A stretch of 64,000 bases of DNA from Schaalia turicensis ACS-279-V-Col4. Its GTDB lineage: Bacteria > Actinomycetota > Actinomycetes > Actinomycetales > Actinomycetaceae. Made by a program: the position numbers and the translations under genes. The stretch is taken from NCBI RefSeq assembly GCF_000296505.1, contig NZ_JH815210.1, forward strand, positions 186,001-250,000, written 5' to 3'. Under the pieces are notes generated by a model. The model did no database searches. It was given only the letters and a program-made list of their open reading frames with translations, and was not told where the DNA came from. Positions 35,383 through 43,834 of the stretch are shown here, piece by piece; position 1 is the first letter of the stretch, and each line of letters starts with the position of its first letter.

Positions 35383-36642
35383 TCAGCCTCCACTGACATC
35401 GGATTCAGCAAGATGAAGGGTCTGGCGTTCAGCATCGCTCAGATAGGGAGAGTCCAACCACCCATCGGGTAGGCGTGGCGTCTTTTCACCGCCGGCGCGA
35501 CCGCGAGCTCCCAGCGCCGCCTGCGGATACTCCTGATCGAGGTCCAGCATGTGGAGAAGATCGTGGAGTTCTTCGAGGGTCGACACCATTGAGAGCGCGT
35601 GACGAGTCGGCCCGCCGATCGCGAAGCCTCGCAGATACCAGCCGACGTGCTTGCGCATTTCGCGGAGGGCCCGCAGTTCATCGCCCTGGTCTTCAATGAC
35701 CCATGCGGCGTGCTTTTCGATGATGTCCGCGATATCGGAAAGACTCGGGTCGCTAAAGGCAGGACCACCCATCAGTGTCGAAGTCAGGTCGGTAAACAGC
35801 CAGGGGCGCCCCTGGCATCCTCGACCAACGACAACTGCATCGCAACCGGTTTCATCCATCATTCGCTGCGCATCTGCGCCGGAGAAAATATCGCCGTTGC
35901 CGAAGACAGGAATACGCATCGCGTCTTTCAAACGCTTGATCTGCGTCCAGTCAGCGTGACCCGCGTAGTGCTGGGTTTGCGTGCGCGCGTGGAGGGCAAC
36001 CGCTGCGACACCGCGATTTTCAGCCACTTTCGCAGCGTCGAGGAACGTAATGTGATCGTCGTCGATACCAACGCGCATTTTCACTGTGACGGGAATATCG
36101 CGACCAGCTGCTGCTCCGGCCCTGTCCGCAGCACCAACAACCGCGTGTACAAGATCGTCGAACAGGTCGCGCTTCCACGGAAGGGCAGCTCCCCCACCCT
36201 TCTTCGTCACTTTCGGAACCGGGCACCCAAAGTTCAGGTCAATGTGATCCACCAGGTCGCGGTCAATAAGGATCGATGTAGCCTGAGCCATCGTTGCTGG
36301 ATCGACGCCGTAGAGCTGGATGGAGCGCACGCGTTCGGCGGGGTCTGGGCGCACCATTTCCAATGTGCGCACATTACCTTCAACGAGGGCGCGCGACGTT
36401 ACCATTTCGCAGACGTATAGGCCGGCGAGTGCGTCCACGCCTTTTTCTGGAGTGACCTGAGCGTTCGAGCTGGAAGGATTCAACCAATCCGGCAGTCCTT
36501 CTTCGCCCATCTGTCGACATAAACGCCGAAATGGCACATCGGTTACTCCCGCCATCGGGGCAAGAACGATGGGCGACCATACGCGCAGTGGCCCGACCTC
36601 AAGAGCTAAGGTCGGGCCAAGCGTTGATTCGGATGGAATCAA
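35383..36642 (-). CDS. dusB: tRNA-dihydrouridine synthase (DusB type)
   Basis: About 419 residues from the TTG at 36642, directly after the glyS stop; an upstream TTG at 36690 would overlap glyS by 47 bases. FMN-dependent reduction of uridines in tRNA D-loops. The barrel begins VLAPMAGVTDVPFRRL; the catalytic Cys sits in DLNFGCPVPKVTKKGGG; the HARTQTQHYAGHADW and GNGDIFSG motifs bind flavin/tRNA. The insertion MGEEGLPDWLNPSSSNAQ near residue 50 is not typical. Start codon is uncertain, family is not. Confidence 0.93.
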   Translation of the reverse strand: MIPSESTLGPTLALEVGPLRVWSPIVLAPMAGVTDVPFRRLCRQMGEEGLPDWLNPSSSNAQVTPEKGVDALAGLYVCEMVTSRALVEGNVRTLEMVRPDPAERVRSIQLYGVDPATMAQATSILIDRDLVDHIDLNFGCPVPKVTKKGGGAALPWKRDLFDDLVHAVVGAADRAGAAAGRDIPVTVKMRVGIDDDHITFLDAAKVAENRGVAAVALHARTQTQHYAGHADWTQIKRLKDAMRIPVFGNGDIFSGADAQRMMDETGCDAVVVGRGCQGRPWLFTDLTSTLMGGPAFSDPSLSDIADIIEKHAAWVIEDQGDELRALREMRKHVGWYLRGFAIGGPTRHALSMVSTLEELHDLLHMLDLDQEYPQAALGARGRAGGEKTPRLPDGWLDSPYLSDAERQTLHLAESDVSGG

Positions 36643-36643
36643 A

Positions 36644-38035
36644 TCAGCAAGCTCCGAGCTTTTCGATGAGGAGCTTCTTGACGTTCTCAAGCGGAATACG
36701 TTCCTGAACCATCGAGTCGCGGTCGCGGACGGTCACTGCCTTGTCTTCAATCGAGTCGAAGTCGTAGGTGATGCAGTACGGGGTGCCGATTTCGTCCTGG
36801 CGACGGTAGCGACGGCCAACGGCGCCCGCATCGTCGTATTCGACATTCCAGATGGAGCGGAGGTCTGCTGCAAGTTCACGTGCCGGGCCGGTGAGCTCGG
36901 GCTTACGCGATAGTGGCAGGACAGCTGCCTTCACGGGGGCAAGACGCGAGTCGAGGCGCAGAACGGTGCGCTTGTCGACGCCGCCCTTGGTGTTGGGGGC
37001 TTCGTCCTCGTGGTAGGCCTCGATGAGGAATGCCATGAGCGAGCGGGTCAGACCAGCGGACGGCTCGATGACGTAGGGAGTCCAACGTTCGCCGGTGGTC
37101 TGGTCGAAGTAGTCGAGCTTCGAGCCGGAGGCTTCGGAGTGGACACCCAGGTCGTAGTCGGTACGGTTTGCGATGCCTTCGAGTTCACCCCATTCGGAGC
37201 CCTGGAATCCGAAGCGGTATTCGATGTCGACGGTGCGCTTGGAGTAGTGCGAGAGCTTTTCCTTTGGGTGCTCGTAGAAGCGCAGGTTGTCGGGGTTGAT
37301 GCCAAGGTCGGTATACCAGTCGCGACGGTAGTCGATCCAGTACTGGTGCCATTCTTCGTCGGTGCCCGGTGCGCAGAAGAACTCGAGTTCCATCTGCTCA
37401 AATTCGCGGGTACGGAAGATGAAGTTACCGGGGGTGATTTCGTTACGGAAGGACTTGCCGATCTGGCCGATGCCGAACGGCGGCTTCTTGCGCGAGGCTG
37501 CCGCAACGTTTCCGTAGTTGATGAAGATACCCTGAGCGGTTTCGGGGCGCAGGTAGTGCAGACCGGACTCGTCGTCGACCGGGCCGAGATAGGTCTTGAG
37601 CAGGCCAGAGAATGCGCGAGGCTCGGTGAACTGACCGCGGGTGCCACAGTTGGGGCATGCGACGTCTCCGAGAGGGACGTCATCCGGGTTGTCGATGCCG
37701 TGCTTAGCAGCGTGAGCTTCCTGCAGATTATCTGCACGGAGGCGCTTGTGGCAGGAGGTGCACTCAACGAGCGGATCGGTGAATGCCTTGACGTGACCGG
37801 AAGCAACCCAAGTCTGACGAGGAAGGATGACGGAGGAGTCCAGACCCACGACGTCTTCGCGGGAGCGAACCATGTACTGCCACCACTGCTTCTTGATGTT
37901 TTCCTTCAGTTCAACGCCGAGCGGACCATAATCCCACGCTGAGCGAGTACCACCGTAAATATCGCCACATGGGAAGACGAATCCGCGACGCTTGGCTAGG
38001 GAGATAACGGAATCAAGACGAGAAGGCGCTGCCAC
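36644..38035 (-). CDS. glyS: Glycyl-tRNA synthetase (alpha2 type)
   Basis: 463-residue class II synthetase of the dimeric eukaryote/Gram-positive type. Class II motif 2 region [19 protein letters not shown] (~150-169) and motif 3 region [14 protein letters not shown] near the C-terminal third; the N-terminal [14 protein letters not shown] is typical; a CxxC...CxxC zinc-like insert (CTSCHK, CPNCGT) is present. Start is the GTG at 38035 with AAGGAG upstream; the frame reading on to 38275 is unsupported. First gene of glyS-dusB-aroD and divergent from the zinc operon. Confidence 0.96.
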   Translation of the reverse strand: MAAPSRLDSVISLAKRRGFVFPCGDIYGGTRSAWDYGPLGVELKENIKKQWWQYMVRSREDVVGLDSSVILPRQTWVASGHVKAFTDPLVECTSCHKRLRADNLQEAHAAKHGIDNPDDVPLGDVACPNCGTRGQFTEPRAFSGLLKTYLGPVDDESGLHYLRPETAQGIFINYGNVAAASRKKPPFGIGQIGKSFRNEITPGNFIFRTREFEQMELEFFCAPGTDEEWHQYWIDYRRDWYTDLGINPDNLRFYEHPKEKLSHYSKRTVDIEYRFGFQGSEWGELEGIANRTDYDLGVHSEASGSKLDYFDQTTGERWTPYVIEPSAGLTRSLMAFLIEAYHEDEAPNTKGGVDKRTVLRLDSRLAPVKAAVLPLSRKPELTGPARELAADLRSIWNVEYDDAGAVGRRYRRQDEIGTPYCITYDFDSIEDKAVTVRDRDSMVQERIPLENVKKLLIEKLGAC

Positions 38036-38157
38036 TTTGTGCTCCTTGTTTTGGCGGCCACACCTGGCTGGCGCAGCCTGCGATAGTGGGAGTCTATCGA
38101 ACTTAGCGACGGCTTCGTTGACAGGCTCAGTGTGACGCACACCCCCCTTCCCACTAT

Positions 38158-38172
38158 TGGCAATGATTACCA
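38158..38172 (+). promoter_or_regulatory. Zur box upstream of the zinc-uptake operon
   Basis: TGGCAATGATTACCA is a 7-1-7 imperfect palindrome (only one mismatched pair, C/A) resembling the TGNNAATNATTNNCA zinc-repressor site. It ends 20 bases before the znuA start. It predicts repression by the Zur encoded 3 kb downstream. Confidence 0.8.
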
Positions 38173-38192
38173 TTAAGGGTGAAACTTGAAAC

Positions 38193-39257
38193 ATGAAGCT
38201 GTCTCGTTCTGTTGTTATCGCTAGCGCGCTCGCTGGCTCTTTCGCTTTGGCCGCATGCTCGGGCACGACGACCACCCAGTCGGCGTCAGATACCTCCGCA
38301 TCTGGTTCATCATCACCTCTGAATGTGATGGCGTCCTTCTACCCACTGAAGTATCTGACCGAAGAAATCGGTGGCGACCTTATTAAGGTCACCTCGTTAA
38401 CCCCCGACGGTGCCGAACCGCACGATCTTGAGCTTTCTCCCGCCACCGTCGACCAGCTTGGCAAGGCCGATGCTGTCGTTTATCTAGGGGGCTTCCAGTC
38501 CGCAGTGGACGAAGCTGTTGAGCACAACGGCCCGGAAACGGTTATCGACGTCGCTAAGGCTGTTCAGCTTGTTGATGTTGCAGAAGACGGCAATCACCCG
38601 GCTGAAGCGGAAGAAGAAGGCGACGCTACCGAGTCTGATTCGCACGATCATGAAGCAGATCATGACGACGGCCATCACATGGCCTCGAGCGAAACCGCTG
38701 AGTCCGGTGAAGAAGCTGAGCACCATCACCACCACGACATGACGACTGACCCTCACTTCTGGCTGGATCCGGAACGCATGGGCCAGGCAGCAACGGCTAT
38801 CGGTCAGGCTCTGGCCAAGGCTGATCCTCAGAATGCTCAGACCTACACATCCAATGCTGCGACACTCACCAAGAACATGAAAGATCTGTCGACCGAACTC
38901 GTTGACGCAACAGCAACCTGCAAGCACCAGACCTTCGTCACTGCTCACACCGCATTCGGCTACCTTGCAGACCGCACTGGCCTGACCCAGGTGGGCATCT
39001 CGGGTCTGGATCCCGAATCCTCGCCCTCGCCGGCGCGCCTGGAAGAAATCTCCAAGCTCGTGAAGTCGGAAGGTATCACGACGATCTTCACTGAAGCTCT
39101 CATCGACCCAAAGGTTGAGCAGACTCTTGCTGACGATCTTGGAATCCAGACCGCGGTTCTCGATCCGATCGAAAGCCAGGTTGATTCATCCAAGGACTAC
39201 GCAGCGGTCATGCGTGACAACATCACAGCTCTTCAGACGGCTCTGTCCTGCAAGTGA
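38193..39257 (+). CDS. znuA: Zinc ABC transporter substrate-binding lipoprotein
   Basis: 354 residues. Signal peptide with lipobox LAAC, lipidated Cys at 22. Cluster A-I metal-binding protein: EPHDLELSP provides the first His ligand (~75), then a long His/Asp/Glu-rich loop (~128-180, including HHHHH), then [11 protein letters not shown] (second His), THTAFGYL-like [12 protein letters not shown] (third His). The His-rich loop marks zinc rather than manganese specificity. First gene of znuACB, with a Zur box 20 bases upstream. The downstream stop overlaps the znuC GTG. Confidence 0.93.
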   Translation: MKLSRSVVIASALAGSFALAACSGTTTTQSASDTSASGSSSPLNVMASFYPLKYLTEEIGGDLIKVTSLTPDGAEPHDLELSPATVDQLGKADAVVYLGGFQSAVDEAVEHNGPETVIDVAKAVQLVDVAEDGNHPAEAEEEGDATESDSHDHEADHDDGHHMASSETAESGEEAEHHHHHDMTTDPHFWLDPERMGQAATAIGQALAKADPQNAQTYTSNAATLTKNMKDLSTELVDATATCKHQTFVTAHTAFGYLADRTGLTQVGISGLDPESSPSPARLEEISKLVKSEGITTIFTEALIDPKVEQTLADDLGIQTAVLDPIESQVDSSKDYAAVMRDNITALQTALSCK

Positions 39258-40078
39258 GCAACACCAAAAACTCGGAAGCGGATGTCCCTGAGGTGGGGAT
39301 ATCCGCTCCCGTCATTTCACTGGATAATGTCCACGTTGCGTGGGATTCTCACCTCGTTCTCCACGGGATCGAGTTCGATGTTCACCCTGGGCAAACTGTT
39401 GCCCTGACGGGTGCGAATGGATCAGGAAAGTCCACGACTCTCCACGCCATTCTTGGTACCGCTCCGATTACCCGCGGATCGATTCACATCTTCGGTGTTG
39501 ATAACACTCAGCGTCGCGCGGTCAACTGGGATCGAATCGGCTATGTCCCTCAGCGCATCAGCGTTGGTGGTGCAGTCACGTCCAGTGCTCTGGAAGTTGT
39601 GAAGTCAGGTCTTCTTGGCTCAAAGAAGTGGTGGAGCCTTCCCGGAAATACAAAGAAGGCAATGGCTGCGCTGAAGAGAGTCGGGTTGGCACACCGCGCC
39701 AAAGACTCGATGTCGATTCTTTCGGGTGGACAGCAACAGCGAGTCCTCATCGCTCGAGCACTCGTCCGCAATCCCGATTTGCTGATCATGGACGAACCCA
39801 TGGCCGGCATCGACCGGACATCTCGAGAGCGCCTCGCGCGAATCGTTAGCGAAGCAAAAGCTGAGGGAACAACGATTCTTGTCGTACTCCACGAGCTCGG
39901 CGAACTCGGTCCGCTTCTCGATAGGGAACTCCACATCGGTGGGGGACACGTCACCTACGACGGGCCACCTCACATCAGTGACGACCATGAACAGCATTCC
40001 GATGGTGGCGGCCATCATCACGGGCATCCACATCCGCAGGCCGGGCCAGGCCTCGTCGACGATATTTGGCAGGCATGA
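39254..40078 (+). CDS. znuC: Zinc ABC transporter ATP-binding protein with His-rich tail
   Basis: 274 residues. Walker A GANGSGKST (~52-60), signature LSGGQQQR (~158), Walker B LLIMDEPMAG (~177). Couples ATP hydrolysis to zinc import. The GTG start overlaps the znuA stop. The last ~30 residues are unusual: a His-rich segment (HSDGGGHHHGHPHP, ~250-264) not needed for ATPase function and likely able to bind zinc in the cytosol. Confidence 0.92.
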   Translation: MSNTKNSEADVPEVGISAPVISLDNVHVAWDSHLVLHGIEFDVHPGQTVALTGANGSGKSTTLHAILGTAPITRGSIHIFGVDNTQRRAVNWDRIGYVPQRISVGGAVTSSALEVVKSGLLGSKKWWSLPGNTKKAMAALKRVGLAHRAKDSMSILSGGQQQRVLIARALVRNPDLLIMDEPMAGIDRTSRERLARIVSEAKAEGTTILVVLHELGELGPLLDRELHIGGGHVTYDGPPHISDDHEQHSDGGGHHHGHPHPQAGPGLVDDIWQA

Positions 40079-41037
40079 TGATCGCGACAATTATCGACGG
40101 ACTCACCTCACTGCTGACCTCGTCCCTCATGCAACGCTCACTTCTTGCCGCTCTCATCGTCGGCTTGTCAGCACCCGTTGTCGGCACCTACTTAGTGCAT
40201 CGCCGACTGGCAATGCTCGGTGACGGAATCGGGCATATTTCGCTGACCGGCGTAGCGCTCGGCTGGCTTGCCGGCACAATGGCGAACGCGAACCCACAAG
40301 ATTCGTGGGCGATCCCAGGGGCGATGATTATTTCGCTTGTGGGAGCTATCACGATCGAATTAGTCCGCCAGTCTGGGCGCACGTCTGCTGACGTGGCGCT
40401 CGCGATGCTGTTCTATGGTGGCATTGCCGGCGGTGTCCTTCTTATCGGTCTTGCCGGTGGCACTTCAGCCCAGCTGAATTCTTACCTCTTCGGCTCGATT
40501 GCAACCGTGACATGGACTGATATCACGCTGATTTCAGTCCTCGGAATCCTCATCTTGGCAGTGGGAGTCGGTATTGCACCAGCTCTTTTCTCAGTGACGA
40601 ACGATGAAGATTTCGCGCGTTCAACCGGACTACCCACGAAGACACTGTCGATGATTATTGCCATCCTGTCTGCCCTGACCGTAGCTGTTGCGATGCGCGT
40701 TGTGGGATCGCTACTGGTGTCCGCACTCATGATCATTCCCGTTGCCATCTCACAACTGATGGCACAGTCATTTCGATCAACGATGGCATGGGCCATGGTT
40801 TTCGGCGCAATCATCTGCATCACGGGACTGTCTTTCACATACTTCATCGATCTGTCCCCGGGCGCATCCATCGTCGTATTCGCGATTGCCCTGTACGCGA
40901 TCGGATTCATCATCAAGGGACTGGTCGACAGGCACCAGCGTGCGTCAAAAATGGCGAATGTGCGCGCCCACGTCGCTCACCCCGAACACCAAGACACCCA
41001 CTCAACACAACAGAATCGCTCCCGTACCCGGCTGTGA
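40075..41037 (+). CDS. znuB: Zinc ABC transporter permease
   Basis: 320 residues with about eight or nine membrane helices of the ABC-3 family (PVVGTYLVHRRLAMLGDGIGHISLTG near 37-62, cited in part, and MRVVGSLLVSALMIIPVAIS near 210). The ATG overlaps the znuC stop. The C-terminal tail is hydrophilic and His-containing (AHPEHQDTHSTQ). Last gene of the znuACB unit. Confidence 0.92.
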   Translation: MMIATIIDGLTSLLTSSLMQRSLLAALIVGLSAPVVGTYLVHRRLAMLGDGIGHISLTGVALGWLAGTMANANPQDSWAIPGAMIISLVGAITIELVRQSGRTSADVALAMLFYGGIAGGVLLIGLAGGTSAQLNSYLFGSIATVTWTDITLISVLGILILAVGVGIAPALFSVTNDEDFARSTGLPTKTLSMIIAILSALTVAVAMRVVGSLLVSALMIIPVAISQLMAQSFRSTMAWAMVFGAIICITGLSFTYFIDLSPGASIVVFAIALYAIGFIIKGLVDRHQRASKMANVRAHVAHPEHQDTHSTQQNRSRTRL

Positions 41038-41062
41038 TCAGACACAGTGCCACTATCACGGT

Positions 41063-41091
41063 CGGACAGAAACGAACCGAACCGATATGCT
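41063..41091 (+). promoter_or_regulatory. Candidate promoter of zur
   Basis: -35 CGGACA (41063-41068), 17-base spacer, -10 TATGCT (41086-41091). A 7-bp hairpin GCTCAGG/CCTGAGC (41089-41109) overlaps the predicted start of transcription. Confidence 0.5.
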
Positions 41092-41154
41092 CAGGCTGTG
41101 CCCCTGAGCCACCCATCCACCCGATTGACTCGACGCAAAACTGGAGGTCCGAAA

Positions 41155-41592
41155 ATGCAACGCATGACCAAGCAACGTCAGGCGGTTTTTGCCGAGCTGA
41201 CTCGGGTACCTGATTTCCGTAGCGCCCAGCAGATTTTCGAAGACCTGCACAAGCAGGGACTCAAGGTCGGTCTTGCGACCGTCTACAGGAACCTGCAGGC
41301 TCTTGCCGACGGCCGCGATGTGGACGTGTTGCGTAGCGCCGATGGAGAATCCTTGTTCCGCGTATGCCATTCATCAACGCACCACCATCATTTGGTCTGT
41401 CGCACCTGCGGGCATACTGAAGAGATCGAACTGGATATGACCGAGAAGTGGATTCGCGATAATGCGTCCGCGCACGGTTTTACGGCTGTCGAGCATTCCG
41501 TTGAGTTGTTTGGCCTATGCCAGACGTGTTCGGCTGGCGTGGCAGATGATGAGGGCCCTGCGGGCGCTCAGTCGTCTAAGGATGCTCAGTGA
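41155..41592 (+). CDS. zur: Fur-family zinc uptake regulator Zur
   Basis: 145 residues from the ATG at 41155 (GGAGG upstream). N-terminal winged helix (TKQRQAVFAEL, SAQQIFEDLHKQGLKVGLATVYRNLQAL in pieces), then the metal-sensing domain: HHHHLVCRTCGHTEEIEL and the C-terminal CQTC giving the structural CxxC pair. Position beside znuACB and synteny with mycobacterial zur (next to glyS and uppS) support zinc rather than iron sensing. It probably represses znuACB through 38158-38172. Confidence 0.92.
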   Translation: MQRMTKQRQAVFAELTRVPDFRSAQQIFEDLHKQGLKVGLATVYRNLQALADGRDVDVLRSADGESLFRVCHSSTHHHHLVCRTCGHTEEIELDMTEKWIRDNASAHGFTAVEHSVELFGLCQTCSAGVADDEGPAGAQSSKDAQ

Positions 41593-42098
41593 TTCCCTCG
41601 TGGGCCGATCACGGCTCGACGCTTTTTATTGCCCTCTTCGTGATCGTTTTTTGCCGAGCCCAGGGAACCTATTGGTTGGGTCGAGGTGCCGCGCGTGGCG
41701 CGTTGGCTGGCGCCGGGAAAGATGGTGTGCGGGGTTCGATTGCCCGCTGGTTTAACGGCCCTACGCCGAAGCGCGGTGCGAAGCTGTTGGACACATGGGG
41801 GTTGATCATCATTCCCCTGTGTTTCCTGACCGTTGGTATCCAAACTGCGGTAAACGCCGGTGCCGGCTTAGTCTCCATGAAGTGGCGCACATACACGCTA
41901 GCGATGATTCCTGGTTGCATCGCATGGGCAATCCTGTACGGCATGGGGCTGCTGGCTATTTGGATGGCATTGCTTGGCACAGTTGCTGGCTCCTGGTGGG
42001 GTCGCACGGGAGGCCTTGCCGTCGCCGCTGTTGCCATTGGAGTCATTGCATGGCGCAAGCGCACCTCCAGCGAGCCTGCTACCGTCCGCGTCGACTGA
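41589..42098 (+). CDS. DedA/VTT-like membrane protein
   Basis: 169 residues with four or five hydrophobic segments. GTYWLGRGAARG near 27-38 is like the YWLGR motif of DedA/SNARE-associated proteins; the central WGLIIIPLCFLTVGIQTAVNAGAG matches the re-entrant loop region but lacks the R-x-x-P-G-x-R motif. DedA proteins are lipid scramblase-type membrane proteins; assignment is tentative. The GTG start overlaps the zur stop (GTGA), so it is co-expressed with zur. It ends 7 bases before the convergent uppS. Confidence 0.7.
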   Translation: MIPSWADHGSTLFIALFVIVFCRAQGTYWLGRGAARGALAGAGKDGVRGSIARWFNGPTPKRGAKLLDTWGLIIIPLCFLTVGIQTAVNAGAGLVSMKWRTYTLAMIPGCIAWAILYGMGLLAIWMALLGTVAGSWWGRTGGLAVAAVAIGVIAWRKRTSSEPATVRVD

Positions 42099-42105
42099 CT
42101 CGTTT

Positions 42106-42936
42106 TTACGAGGCCGACCCCACCTGATCAATCGCTCCCCCGAATCGGCGGTCACGCCCTGCGTATTCGAGCAGACAGTCCCACAGCACTTCACGATCGA
42201 ACGCAGGCCACGGCGTATCAATGAACATCATTTCCGAGTACGCCATCTGCCAGAGCAGGTAGTTGGAGATGCGCTTCTCCCCCGACGTGCGAATCATCAG
42301 GTCAACGTCAGGAACATCGGGCAGATACAGGTGATGGGCAAATGACTTTTCTGTCACGCCATCTGGGCGGAGCTTTCCCGCTGCGACCTGCCTAGCGATA
42401 TCTCGCGCAGCATCAGCGATCTCTGCACGCCCGCCATAGTTCACGCACATGATGAGGTCCAGTGTGGAGTTATCTTTCGTGGCTTCGTCTGCCTTCAACA
42501 GGGCCTTCACGACGGACTTCCATAGGCGGGGTTCACGCCCACTCCAGCGCACGTGGACTCCCCAGTCATTCAGTTGATCGGTACGGCGAGCAAGAACGTC
42601 GGTCGCGTAATTCATGATGAAACGGACCTCTGCTGGGCTCCGCTTCCAGTTTTCCGTGGAGAACGTGTACACCGACAGGTAGCGGACTCCCGCATCAATG
42701 GCACCCGCGATCGTATCCATCAGCGCATATTCACCGGCGCGGTGTCCTTCGGTGCGCGCGAGGCCTCGTGAATTCGCCCAACGGCCGTTACCATCCATGA
42801 TCAGCGCAACGTGCGCGGGCACTTCCCCAGTAGTAAATTCGGGAACAGGCTGATGCCACTGACCCGGCCCGGTCAGAGGCGCGCTGGGATCCCCACCGGC
42901 TCGATCCATCGGTGTCAGATTCGCTTCAGGTGCCAT
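42106..42936 (-). CDS. uppS: Isoprenyl (undecaprenyl/decaprenyl) diphosphate synthase
   Basis: 276-residue cis-prenyltransferase making the polyprenyl carrier for cell-wall synthesis. The catalytic Asp is in ALIMDGNGRWA near 45-55; TFSTENWKR (~92) and the C-terminal DLMIRTSGEKRISNYLLWQ bind the allylic and homoallylic substrates. The ATG overlaps the recO stop (TGATG). A TTG one codon upstream is ignored. Chain length cannot be judged from sequence. Confidence 0.95.
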   Translation of the reverse strand: MAPEANLTPMDRAGGDPSAPLTGPGQWHQPVPEFTTGEVPAHVALIMDGNGRWANSRGLARTEGHRAGEYALMDTIAGAIDAGVRYLSVYTFSTENWKRSPAEVRFIMNYATDVLARRTDQLNDWGVHVRWSGREPRLWKSVVKALLKADEATKDNSTLDLIMCVNYGGRAEIADAARDIARQVAAGKLRPDGVTEKSFAHHLYLPDVPDVDLMIRTSGEKRISNYLLWQMAYSEMMFIDTPWPAFDREVLWDCLLEYAGRDRRFGGAIDQVGSAS

Positions 42937-43673
42937 CAACTGTTCCTTTCAAGGACCCGCAATGAACGAATGCGATGTTCAACGTGCCATTGAGCATAGG
43001 CGTTGACAAGCCCGTATGCCTCAATGCGAGCGAAATCCGGCGAGTTATCGGCTCGGCCCCACTCTCCGGACAGCAGGTCCCCCATCAATTCCATTGCTTC
43101 GAAAGAGGGAGCTGACGCTCCGACGGGTCGGCAGTTTTCGCAGACGGCACCGCCTTCCTGAATGGAGAAAGCAGCGTGTGGCCCCTGGGCTCCGCACACG
43201 GCACAATCGAAGAACGAAGGTGCCCAGCCGGCTATCGCAAGCGCGCGGAGAATATACGATGCGAGCACCAGATTGGGGTCGTGACGCACGTGTGCAAGAG
43301 CGTAGAGAGCACCGATCAGCAGAAGATGTTGGGAGCGCACTCCATCATCAGAATCAGCAGTCAGTTTCTCTGCGATCTCGATCATGACACATGCGCGGGC
43401 ATACAGCTCAAAATCTTTCGATAACGCGTCACCGTACTGGGTAATGACTTCAGCTTGGGTAATGATGTCGAGGTTCCTCCCGCGATGAAGTTGCACGTCA
43501 ATCACGCCGAATGGTTCAAGACGCGCGCCCATCTTCGACGTTGTTCTGCGTATGCCCTTACCGACTGCGCGAACCAGACCGTTATTCGCGGTGAGCAGTG
43601 TGATGATCCTGTCGGCCTCCCCCAGTTTGTGGGTGCGAAGCACGATCGCTTCGTCTCGATACGTTCTCATCAC
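42936..43673 (-). CDS. recO: DNA repair protein RecO
   Basis: 245 residues. OB-fold N-terminus (RDEAIVLRTHKLGEADRIITLLT), helical middle, and a zinc finger CAVC...CENC at ~157-180. Loads RecA on SSB-coated DNA with RecR. The GTG at 43673 lies six bases from a GACAAT box; the ATG one codon on is equally possible. Coupled to uppS. Confidence 0.94.
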   Translation of the reverse strand: MMRTYRDEAIVLRTHKLGEADRIITLLTANNGLVRAVGKGIRRTTSKMGARLEPFGVIDVQLHRGRNLDIITQAEVITQYGDALSKDFELYARACVMIEIAEKLTADSDDGVRSQHLLLIGALYALAHVRHDPNLVLASYILRALAIAGWAPSFFDCAVCGAQGPHAAFSIQEGGAVCENCRPVGASAPSFEAMELMGDLLSGEWGRADNSPDFARIEAYGLVNAYAQWHVEHRIRSLRVLERNS

Positions 43674-43679
43674 GGTGAA

Positions 43680-43685
43680 ATTGTC
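43680..43685 (-). promoter_or_regulatory. -10 box of recO-uppS (leaderless)
   Basis: GACAAT on the minus strand, six bases, then GTG at 43673. Confidence 0.4.
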
Positions 43686-43786
43686 CCACTTCGGTGCATT
43701 AATGGCGCGTTATGTAATGCGGGGACGAGGCGACTGTCGAGTCCCTGGCTGAAATTGCAGAGAGAAAACGGCGACTGGAAAATGGC

Positions 43787-43819
43787 CGGGGCGGGAACGA
43801 AGTGGTCGTACCCGCCCCG
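43787..43819 (-). terminator. Terminator of leuA
   Basis: A 14-bp stem with one mismatch (arms 43787-43800 and 43806-43819) and loop AGTGG, 15 bases past the leuA stop; a T-rich run follows on the minus strand (CCATTTTCC). Confidence 0.85.
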
Positions 43820-43834
43820 TTTCTCCCCTGTATG

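Noticed and set aside
36642..36690. Longer dusB start at TTG 36690
   Set aside because: Would overlap glyS by 47 bases and adds a Ser-rich segment absent from the family.
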